Part shown: piece after piece, positions 1 to 6,813 of the stretch
Numbering within the stretch: position 1 is the stretch's first letter
Layout: each line of letters starts with the position of its first letter
Origin: Streptosporangiaceae bacterium
GTDB taxonomy: Bacteria; Actinomycetota; Actinomycetes; Streptosporangiales; Streptosporangiaceae
Length of the DNA stretch: 21,828 bases
Direction: 5' to 3'
Assembly: GCA_030040475.1 (NCBI GenBank)
Contig: JASHTQ010000071.1
Coordinates: 1 to 21,828 of the forward strand
Program-made: the position numbers and the translations under genes
The notes under the pieces: generated by a model
Database searches by the model: none
Told to the model about the DNA's origin: nothing
What the model saw: the letters and a program-made list of their open reading frames with translations, nothing else

Positions 1-15
1 AAAGGGGTGTTCACC

Positions 16-1635
16 ATGGCCACCATCACTCGTACCGCTGTTCTTGACGAGGCGCACGTCGGCGATATCCGCGGCGCGCTCGGCACGATCGCCGCCGACG
101 ACTTCGCTCCCCGGGCCGGCTTGTCCGCCAAGCTGAAGACGCTGCTGGCCATCGTGGGCCCCGGGCTGATCGTGATGTGCGGCGACAACGACGCCGGTGC
201 GTTCTCCACCTACGGGCAGGCCGGCCAGGACTACGGCACCCGCCTGCTGTGGACGCTGCTGCTGCTGGTTCCCGTGCTGTACGTGAACCAGGAGATGGTG
301 CTGCGGCTCGGCGCGGTGACCGGCGTCGGCCACGCCCGGCTGATCCTCGAGCGGTTCGGCAGGTTCTGGGGCGCGTTCTCGGTCATCGACCTGTTCATAC
401 TGAACGCGCTGACGATCGTGACCGAGTTCATCGGGATCACGCTCGCGGCCGGCTACCTGGGCGTACCCAAGCTGGTCGCGGTCGCGCTCGCCGCGGGAAT
501 CATCGTCGCGGCCGCGTTCACCGGCAGCTTCCGCAGGTTCGAGCGGATCGCGGTGGCGTTCTGCGCCGGATCGCTGCTGCTGATCCCGCTGTTCCTGCTC
601 GTGCACCCGCCGGCCGCCCAGATGGCGCGCGGCTTCGTCGTGCCCGGCCTGCCCGGCGGATCCGGCCAGCTGGCCACGGTCATGCTGCTGATCATCGGCA
701 TCGTCGGCACCACGGTGGCACCGTGGCAGCTGTTCTTCCAGCAGTCCTACGTGATCGACAAGAGGATCACCCCCAGGTTCATGCGCTACGAGAAGGTCGA
801 CCTGTGGATCGGCATCGTGATCGTGGTGCTCGGGGCCGCCGCGCTGATGGGCGCGACCGCCGCCGCGTTCGCCGGCACCAAGGCGGGCGGCAACTTCACC
901 GACTCCGCCGGGCTCGCCCGCGGGCTCGCGGCGCACGCGGGCCGGGCCGCGGGCGTGATCTTCGCGGTCGCGCTGTTCGACGCCGCCGTCATCGGGGCGT
1001 TCGCGGTCTCGCTGTCCAGCGCGTACGCGATCGGCGACGTCCTGGGCCTGAAGCACTCGCTGCACCGGGGCTTCCGGCAGGCCAAGGGCTTCTACGCCGT
1101 CTACGCCGCGCTGATCGGCGGTGCGGCCGCGGTGGTGCTGATCCCGCGGGCGCCGCTCGGGCTGATGACGGTCGGCGTCCAGGTGCTGGCAGGCGTGCTG
1201 CTGCCGAGCGCCACCGTGTTCTTGCTGCTGCTGTGCAACGACCGCGAGGTGCTCGGCCCGTGGGTCAACGGCCGCCGGACCAACGCGTTCACCTCGGCCG
1301 TGATCGCCGTGCTCATCACCTTGTCGGTGGTGCTGACCGCCTCGGTGCTGTTCCCGTCGATCACCGGCGGGCAGATCACCGCGATCGTCGCCGGCTGCGT
1401 CGCGGTATCGGTGGTCGCCGGCGCGGGCATGCTCGCCCGGGCCCGCCGCCGCGTCGGCGGGGCGCCCGTCGACCGCAGCGGGCGGGAGAACTGGCGGATG
1501 CCGCCGCTGGCCATGCTGTCCGCCCCGGTGCTGTCCGCCGGGCGGAAGATCGGCCTGACAGCCCTGCGCGCTTACCTGGCCATCGCGATGATCCTCGTCA
1601 TCGTCAAGATCGTCGAGGTTGCCCTCGCGCACTAG
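16..1635 (+). CDS. Nramp-superfamily transporter with non-canonical metal-binding motifs
   Basis: A 539-residue integral membrane protein with about 11 hydrophobic segments and the Nramp (SLC11, LeuT-fold) pattern. GPG at residues 48-50 opens TM1, and a TM6-like GTTVAPWQ lies at 231-238. I chose ATG 16 over GTG 7 because AAAGGGG at 1-7 sits at SD distance from it. Classical Mn/Fe transporters have DPGN in TM1 and MPH in TM6. Here the aligned residues are D59-A60-G61-A62 and A235-P236-W237, so only the TM1 aspartate survives. Known family biology says the TM6 methionine favours transition metals. Its loss suggests another substrate, as in Nramp-related Mg transporters, or an uncharacterised role. 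The residues up to about 40 form a cytoplasmic leader. The gene ends before a strong hairpin and faces the next gene. The superfamily call is firm; the substrate is not known. Confidence 0.88.
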   Translation: MATITRTAVLDEAHVGDIRGALGTIAADDFAPRAGLSAKLKTLLAIVGPGLIVMCGDNDAGAFSTYGQAGQDYGTRLLWTLLLLVPVLYVNQEMVLRLGAVTGVGHARLILERFGRFWGAFSVIDLFILNALTIVTEFIGITLAAGYLGVPKLVAVALAAGIIVAAAFTGSFRRFERIAVAFCAGSLLLIPLFLLVHPPAAQMARGFVVPGLPGGSGQLATVMLLIIGIVGTTVAPWQLFFQQSYVIDKRITPRFMRYEKVDLWIGIVIVVLGAAALMGATAAAFAGTKAGGNFTDSAGLARGLAAHAGRAAGVIFAVALFDAAVIGAFAVSLSSAYAIGDVLGLKHSLHRGFRQAKGFYAVYAALIGGAAAVVLIPRAPLGLMTVGVQVLAGVLLPSATVFLLLLCNDREVLGPWVNGRRTNAFTSAVIAVLITLSVVLTASVLFPSITGGQITAIVAGCVAVSVVAGAGMLARARRRVGGAPVDRSGRENWRMPPLAMLSAPVLSAGRKIGLTALRAYLAIAMILVIVKIVEVALAH

Positions 1636-1696
1636 GGCTGACCGGCCGCGCGCCTGCGGGTCCTTTTATCTGGCCCGAACGAGCCGTGGTATCAGT

Positions 1697-1737
1697 CCTG
1701 GCTTCCGCGCCGCCCGGATCGGGGCGCGGGAGCCAGG
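1697..1737. terminator. Strong bidirectional hairpin between convergent genes
   Basis: CCTGGCT-T-CCGCGCC (1697-1711) pairs with GGCGCGG-G-AGCCAGG (1723-1737). This is 15 base pairs with a single T-G wobble around an 11-nt loop. It lies 61 nt after the Nramp stop and just beyond the stop of the opposing gene (1743). There is no U-tract, which is common for actinobacterial terminators. Confidence 0.8.
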
Positions 1738-1742
1738 CCGGG

Positions 1743-2651
1743 CTAGGAGGGTCCCCGGTAGCCGCCGTAGTCGTCGCCGCCTGGCGGCCTGGGGTCGTTC
1801 CACTGCGGGGGCGGGCCAGGCGGGGGCGGAGGTGGCGGCGCCGGGTTGGGGTCGCCCCAGATGGTCGGGGGGGCCGCCGAGGACCCCGGGTTGTTCCACT
1901 GCTGCGGCGGAGTGGCCCACGGGGAGGCGCTTGGGTCGTAGCCGGGAGGCTGCCCGGTGGCGCTCCACGGGGTCGAGCCGGTGCCGCTCATCGGGGGCGA
2001 GCCGGCCAGGCGGTAGTAGATCAGCGTCACGACCAGGGCGATGAACGGCGAGACGATCGTCCCGGAGATGATCGAGGACAGCCCCTGGCTCAGCGAGTGC
2101 GGCAGCGCGAGGAAGATCGCGCCGAGCACGAAGTCCACCACGATCAAGATGATGAACGTCAGCACCAGCGTGCCGAACACGTGCCAGCCATGGCCCCTGA
2201 CCAGCTGGCGGCTGCGCCCGAAGGACGCAAGCGCGCCGGACTGCTCGATGACGATGACGGGCACGATCACCGCCCAGATCGTGATCAGGAACAAGCCAGG
2301 GACGATGATGAGGAACAGCCCGATCGCGATCCCGATGCCGGCCAGGAACGACGCGGCGAAGACGGGCCAGATGAACGGCACGGCCGCGGTCACCGTCTCG
2401 CGGATGTTCATGTCGGCCCGGCCGTCTCTGACGTCCTGTACCGCCTTGACGAGCGTGGCCTGCAGCAGGAAGGTCGCCACCAGGTCCAGCAGCAGGGCGA
2501 AGACGGCGCCGATGAGGGTCCCGGTCAGGGCGAGGAGCGCCACGATGATCGCGGTGACCAGGTAGATGACGAAGGCGATCGCGAGGAGGTGCTTGGCGTA
2601 CGCCTTGTACATCCGCCATGCTTCGTCGAGAACGCCAGACAGTGGGTTCAT
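1743..2651 (-). CDS. Multi-pass membrane protein with proline-rich tail (GPDPase_memb/YciC-like)
   Basis: A 302-residue protein. The N-terminal two thirds (roughly 15-220) hold six or so hydrophobic segments with internal pattern IVPGLFLITIWA, then VIVIEQSGALASFGRSRQLVRG. That pattern is typical of the glycerophosphoryl-diester-phosphodiesterase membrane domain / YciC-like families, which have no known catalytic activity of their own. The C-terminal 80 residues are low-complexity and rich in Pro, Gly, Trp and Asn, including a run of seven prolines, and are probably a cytoplasmic or periplasmic tether. I chose ATG 2651 because the hydrophobic protein begins there. The 25 codons upstream look non-coding and have no SD. 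TACCAT lies 7 nt before this ATG, compatible with a leaderless transcript. Role unknown; membrane location is confident. Confidence 0.85.
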   Translation of the reverse strand: MNPLSGVLDEAWRMYKAYAKHLLAIAFVIYLVTAIIVALLALTGTLIGAVFALLLDLVATFLLQATLVKAVQDVRDGRADMNIRETVTAAVPFIWPVFAASFLAGIGIAIGLFLIIVPGLFLITIWAVIVPVIVIEQSGALASFGRSRQLVRGHGWHVFGTLVLTFIILIVVDFVLGAIFLALPHSLSQGLSSIISGTIVSPFIALVVTLIYYRLAGSPPMSGTGSTPWSATGQPPGYDPSASPWATPPQQWNNPGSSAAPPTIWGDPNPAPPPPPPPGPPPQWNDPRPPGGDDYGGYRGPS

Positions 2652-2722
2652 GGCCGTGATGGTACAGTCCGCTGCCAGCCCGCGACAGGCCCGCCGCGCC
2701 GAATAACCGGTGAGCCCACAGG

Positions 2723-3524
2723 TCAAGAAGCTGCGCGGGGCTGATGTTGCCGCCGCTGCAGACTACCGCGACGACCCGGCCGCTGAACCGCTCGGGTTCG
2801 GCGAGCACCGCGGCGAGGGCGGCCGCGCCGGCCGGCTCGACGAGATTGCGGGTCTTCTCGATCATCGCGCGCGTCGCCGCGGCCAGCCCGTCCTCGGAGA
2901 CCAGCACGAAGTCGTCGAGCCGCTCGCGCAGGATCCGCTGCGGCAGCTCGAAGGCGGTACGGGTGGCCAGCCCCTCGGCGAACGTGCCCATGGTGTCGGT
3001 CACCAGTTCCCCTGCCCGCCACGAACGGTAGGCCGCCGGCGCCGCCTGCGACTGCACGCCGATCACCTCGATCGACGGGCGGATCGCCTTGGCCACCAGG
3101 CAGGTCCCCGCCGCCCCGCCGCCCCGCTGCCGCGTTCGGCGGCCAGCTTCTCGCAGTGCTCTCGCGCCTCGTCGAAGTCGCGGCCGTGGCAGATCACCTC
3201 GGCGCCGAGCGCCTGCATCGACTCGACCTTCACCGGGTTGGCCTGCTCGGGCACGCAGACGATCGCGGGCACCCCGAACAGGCTGGCCGCGTAGGCCACC
3301 GACTGGCCGTGGTTGCCCGTCGAGGCGGCGATCACCCCGCGGCGCCTGGCGTCGGGTCCCAGCTGGGCGATCAGGTTCACCCCGCCGCGGACCTTGAAGG
3401 CGCAGACCGGCTGGTGGTTCTCGTGCTTGACCCACACCCGGGCGCCGGCGAGCGCTCGACGCCCGGCAGGTCGATCTACGGTGAAGCTGGTTCCCGCCGG
3501 CTTGCGTTCTGTCAGCCATGACAA
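2723..3524 (-). pseudogene. Degraded PLP-dependent threonine/serine dehydratase
   Basis: Two reading frames together encode pieces of a fold-type II PLP enzyme of the threonine dehydratase family. The 5' piece (about 3500-3130) has WVKHENHQPVCAFKVRGG with the Schiff-base lysine, then ASTGNHGQSVA and FDEAREHCEKLAAERG. The 3' piece, in another frame (about 3130-2730), has AAGTCLVAKAI, EGLATRTAFELPQRI, LVEPAGAAALAA and the CSGGNIS motif. Normally some 40 residues lie between LAAERG and the GGGSGAAG phosphate loop. Here they are absent and the frame changes in a GGGGCGG-repetitive junction. The N-terminus is also damaged: the in-frame start is TTG 3524, while the better ATG at 3520 is out of frame. 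The reading frame with the motif SGGN runs past its expected stop; TGA at 2725-2723 is one base out of phase. A single sequencing error cannot explain this. Confidence 0.85.
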
Positions 3525-3562
3525 TGCTAGCTCCGCGGTTCCAACACAAATAGATTTGGCCC

Positions 3563-5605
3563 ATGGGGAGCGATCCGGGCCGCGTGCCGGCCCCGCGACG
3601 CCTGGAACTCCTCGCTGATCCGGCCGGGGAGCTGCGGGCGGCGCTCGCGGGCGGCGCCCGCGCGCAGTGGACGGACGGCGATCTGCGCGCCAGCCGCCAG
3701 CACTTCGAGCGGGCCTACCAGCTGGCCGAGCGGGCCGGCGACGTGCAGGCGATGGCGCTGGCCGCGCTGGGCCTGGCCGGACTGTGGGTCTCCGAGCGCC
3801 GCACCGTCACCGGCGCGGTGCAGCAGGAGGCACGCCTCGAGCACGCGGCGTCCCTGCTCGATCCGGGCTCCCCTCTCGCGCTGCGCATCAGGACCCGGCT
3901 GGCCGGAGAGGCCGACTACCTGCACGGCGGGCACGAGGCGATCCTTGCCGCGCTGCAGCAGGCCCGGATCGCCGCGGATCCGGAGCTGCTGGCCGAAGCC
4001 CTGAGCATGGCACATCACTGCCTGCTCGGCCCTGATCACGCCGGCCGCCGCAGGGAGCTGGCCGTCGAGTTGATCAAGACGAGCTTCCGCACCGAACGCC
4101 GCAGCGACCTGCTGATGGGCCTGCTGTGGCAGACGGTCGACTCCTACTCAGAAGGCGACCCGCACGCCGGGCGGCACCTGGGCGAGCTGCGGGACCAGCT
4201 CGGGCAGCAGAACCACCTGGCCGTCGCGTTCGTGGTCAGCGCGATCGACGTGATGCTCGCGATCCGCGCGGGCCGGCTCGACGAGGCGGAGTCCCTGGCC
4301 GGCGGCTGCGCCGCCAGCGGCGCGCTGGCCGGCGACATCGACCACGGCTGGTGGTCCGGCGCCCAGCTGGTGACAATCCGCTGGTATCAGGGCCGCCTCG
4401 GCGAGCTGCTTCCGGTCCTGCACGAGCAAGTGCACTCCCCCGACCTCAGCGCGGTCGACGACTCCGCGGTGGCCGCCCTCGCCGTCGCCGCCGCGCTGAG
4501 CGGCGACCTGCGGACGGCCGCAAGCTCGCTGGAGACCTTGTGCGGCGCGGACCTTGGCCGCCTGCCGCGGTCAAGCAGCTGGCTGGTGAGCATGGGCGGC
4601 GTGGTGGAGGCCGCGTACCTGCTCGGCCATTGCGACGTGGCCGACAGGGCCTACGAACTGCTCAGCCCGTACGCCAGCCTGCCGATGGTCGGCGGCCTGT
4701 GCGTCACCTGCTTCGGGTCGGCTCATCACGCCCTCGGGGTTGCCTCGATGACATCGGGGCACCTGGACAGGGCCATCGATCACCTGCGCGCGGCCGTCCA
4801 GCACAACCTGGCGCTCGGGCACTGGCCGGCGGTGGTGGCCTCGCGGCAGCGGCTCGCGCAGGCGCTGCTGCTCCGCCGCCAGCCCGCGGACGCCGGCGCG
4901 GCGCGAAGTGAACTGGACACGGCGGCAGGCGAGGCGGCGGCCGTTGGCATCCCGGTCTCCGCCGCCCGTCCCGCCCGCGCTGAGCCGGTCCCTGACGATC
5001 GAGCCCCGGTTGCCGACGGGCCGCAGCGGCCGCACGGCCCGTCCGCGCAGTGCCGCCGCGTCGGCAGGAAGTGGCGTGTGACCTGGCAAGACCGCAGCGT
5101 GCTCGTGGAGGACAGCATCGGCATGGCGCACCTTGCCGTGCTTATCGCCAATCCTCGCCAGGAGATCCTGGCCGCCGACCTGGCGGCCGGGCTCGCCACG
5201 CTCGGTGCTGCCGGCGCCGCCGGCGCCGCCGGGGACGGCGGGGACGGGGGGAGTCCGGGCTGGGGTTCCGCGCATCCCGTGCTTGACCAGGCGGCGATCG
5301 GCGAGTACCGGGACCGGCTGCGCCGCCTGGACGCCGAACTCGACCGGCTGGCTCCTGGCGGCGACCCGGACCGGGGCGCCCTCGTCCGGGCCGAACGGGA
5401 CTGGCTCGTCGCACAGCTCGCCAGCGCGTCCGGGTTCGGCGGACGCGTCCGGTCCTTCCCCGACGATCCAGAACGCGCTCGCGTCGCGGTGGGCAAGGCC
5501 ATCCGCCGGGCGCTCGCCCGCATCACCGAGGCGGACGCCGCTCTCGGCGACAATCTGCGACAGAACGTGCACACCGGCGTCCGCTGTTCCTACTGGCCCG
5601 GCTGA
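3563..5605 (+). CDS. TPR-rich protein with the C-terminal module of ATPase-type regulators, no ATPase
   Basis: A 680-residue soluble protein. Residues about 30-460 are helical TPR-like repeats (for example ASRQHFERAYQLAERAGD and LDRAIDHLRAAVQHNLALG). After a Pro/Ala linker, residues about 495-680 match the tail often found at the C-terminus of actinobacterial AAA/LuxR- or BTAD-type regulators. It begins with a GRKWRVTWQDRSVLVEDSIG-like beta segment and continues with LAVLIANP, a basic-acidic helix (YRDRLRRLDAELDRL), VRAERDWLVAQLA, and ends LRQNVHTGVRCSYWP. A Gly/Ala/Asp tract at about 549-565 is coded by short GC tandem repeats. No Walker motif and no LuxR helix-turn-helix are present, so this looks like a split-off or truncated sensor/adaptor. 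TAGATT lies 6 nt before ATG 3563 and no SD is visible, suggesting a leaderless mRNA. It diverges from the dehydratase relic. Confidence 0.82.
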   Translation: MGSDPGRVPAPRRLELLADPAGELRAALAGGARAQWTDGDLRASRQHFERAYQLAERAGDVQAMALAALGLAGLWVSERRTVTGAVQQEARLEHAASLLDPGSPLALRIRTRLAGEADYLHGGHEAILAALQQARIAADPELLAEALSMAHHCLLGPDHAGRRRELAVELIKTSFRTERRSDLLMGLLWQTVDSYSEGDPHAGRHLGELRDQLGQQNHLAVAFVVSAIDVMLAIRAGRLDEAESLAGGCAASGALAGDIDHGWWSGAQLVTIRWYQGRLGELLPVLHEQVHSPDLSAVDDSAVAALAVAAALSGDLRTAASSLETLCGADLGRLPRSSSWLVSMGGVVEAAYLLGHCDVADRAYELLSPYASLPMVGGLCVTCFGSAHHALGVASMTSGHLDRAIDHLRAAVQHNLALGHWPAVVASRQRLAQALLLRRQPADAGAARSELDTAAGEAAAVGIPVSAARPARAEPVPDDRAPVADGPQRPHGPSAQCRRVGRKWRVTWQDRSVLVEDSIGMAHLAVLIANPRQEILAADLAAGLATLGAAGAAGAAGDGGDGGSPGWGSAHPVLDQAAIGEYRDRLRRLDAELDRLAPGGDPDRGALVRAERDWLVAQLASASGFGGRVRSFPDDPERARVAVGKAIRRALARITEADAALGDNLRQNVHTGVRCSYWPG

Positions 5606-5714
5606 GTCTTCCCGCTGGACCGGCGTGGAACGCGACGGCACGGGATGGACCGCCAGCGGCATGTAGGCGCCGCCTGGGCGCGGCCGCTTCGTTTGTCGTC
5701 TTCGGGAGGAACCC

Positions 5715-6083
5715 ATGTCGCTCCGCGACTCCATGCGTGAATCCGCTGCTCAGTTCCTGCAGCCAGGCGAGCCGATCCAGGCGGTGCTCGGCGCGCAGAC
5801 CGCCAGCCCGCTGCTGGCGGGGCTGACCGGCATCTTCGTCTTCCTCAGCCTGAACAAGTACCGGATCATCGCCGTCACACCGGCCAGGATCGTGGTCCTC
5901 GACGCGGGCAAGCTAAGCATGAAGAAGGCCCGCGCGATCGTGACCGAGCTGCCGCGGTCGACCAGGCTCGGCCCGGGCACCGGCGTGTGGCACCAGATCC
6001 CGGCCGGCACCGAGAAGCTACGGGTGCACCGTCGGTTCTACAAGGATCTCGAGGCCGCCGACTCCGCTCTCGCCGCGGCCTGA
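5715..6083 (+). CDS. Small PH-like domain protein of unknown function
   Basis: A 122-residue protein. GGGAGGA at 5704-5710 gives a strong SD for ATG 5715. A hydrophobic stretch (LLAGLTGIFVFLSLN, about 36-50) is followed by YRIIAVTPARIVVLDAGKL and a pattern of short beta strands resembling bacterial PH-like domains (bPH/YcxB type) common in actinobacteria. Those domains usually sit at the membrane; no enzyme function is known. It follows the TPR gene by 109 nt on the same strand and may be co-transcribed. Its last 66 nt overlap the end of the opposing gene at 6018-6647. Confidence 0.72.
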   Translation: MSLRDSMRESAAQFLQPGEPIQAVLGAQTASPLLAGLTGIFVFLSLNKYRIIAVTPARIVVLDAGKLSMKKARAIVTELPRSTRLGPGTGVWHQIPAGTEKLRVHRRFYKDLEAADSALAAA

Positions 6084-6647
6084 CCCGAGGCTGTCCGGGT
6101 AGAACCGCCTGGCCGTCTCGACCAGCTCGTCGAGGCCCGGCCACCACGGCCCGTGCCGGAGTGACCCGAGGGTTTCCAGGACGCCGACCGCCTGCTGGGC
6201 GGGTTCGGTTGCCGCGACGAACGCGACCCGGTTCGGCCGCGCCGACCGCAGCGGCCCGAGGTAGAAGTCGGGCCCGGGATCGCCGCCGTCGCCGGTCAGC
6301 ACCAGGTAGTAGTCGGGCAGCTCGAACATGCCAGCCCGCCACCCGGTCAGCGCCCTGGCCGCGGCCTGCTCGAACTCGGCCGGGCCCGGCTGCCGGGCCA
6401 CGTCCCACATCGCGCGCCATCCGGCCGCCACCGCAGCCAGCGGATCGGCGGCCACCAGCGCGTACGCGGACGTGGTCCGCCCGGCCCGGCCCAGGGCCGC
6501 GGCGGCCGCCTCGATCCCGTCGCTGTCCCCGTCCGCGGACGGCTCCGGCCTGATCAGCGCCACGTTCATGGACCGCCCGACGGCCAGCATGACCTCCTCG
6601 GGCACCGCCCCGGCGAGCACCACCACGGTGCTGGCATTACGTCGCAT
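6018..6647 (-). CDS. Unrecognised actinobacterial protein, 209 residues
   Basis: I do not recognise a named family. The protein is soluble, with an N-terminal hydrophobic strand (ASTVVVLAGAVPEEVMLAVG), an Ala-rich helical centre (about 50-100), and a Trp/Tyr-rich segment (WRAGMFELPDYYLVLTGDG). It then has FYLGPLRSARPNRVAFVAA and a final helix (WWPGLDELVETARRFYPD). I chose ATG 6647 over an earlier start at 6686 because TAGCAT lies 7 nt upstream (leaderless-type) and the extra 13 residues are low complexity. Its final 22 codons overlap the end of the convergent PH-like gene, so the last residues should be treated with caution. It diverges from the kinase gene. Confidence 0.65.
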   Translation of the reverse strand: MRRNASTVVVLAGAVPEEVMLAVGRSMNVALIRPEPSADGDSDGIEAAAAALGRAGRTTSAYALVAADPLAAVAAGWRAMWDVARQPGPAEFEQAAARALTGWRAGMFELPDYYLVLTGDGGDPGPDFYLGPLRSARPNRVAFVAATEPAQQAVGVLETLGSLRHGPWWPGLDELVETARRFYPDSLGSGRGESGVGGLEILVEPTVHP

Positions 6648-6686
6648 CGCCCCGATGCTAGCTGCCCCGCCCGCCGGCCACCACAA

Positions 6687-6713
6687 GTCGTTCTCGTCGT
6701 TCTCGTCGTTCCC
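6687..6713. repeat. 9-nt tandem repeat, three copies, in a divergent promoter region
   Basis: GTCGTTCTC occurs at 6687-6695 and 6696-6704, with GTCGTTCCC at 6705-6713. It lies between the start of the unknown gene (6647) and the kinase gene. It could be a repeated operator or a slippage-prone spacer. Confidence 0.7.
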
Positions 6714-6813
6714 GGCAGCGAAAATCGGTTTATCCGCGGCGCGGTACGCTTCGTGATGTCATGCACTGATGGATCGCCGCCGCGGGCGGCGGCTGGGTGG
6801 GGCGGGTCTGCCA

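Noticed and set aside
177..2744. An 855-codon open frame on the plus strand.
   Set aside because: Its composition is Arg/Pro/Ala-rich and it shadows the Nramp gene and the antisense of the membrane protein gene; no domain is recognisable.
1666..3564. A 632-codon open frame on the minus strand.
   Set aside because: It joins part of the dehydratase relic with the out-of-frame antisense of the membrane protein gene. It is open only because GC-rich DNA has few stops.
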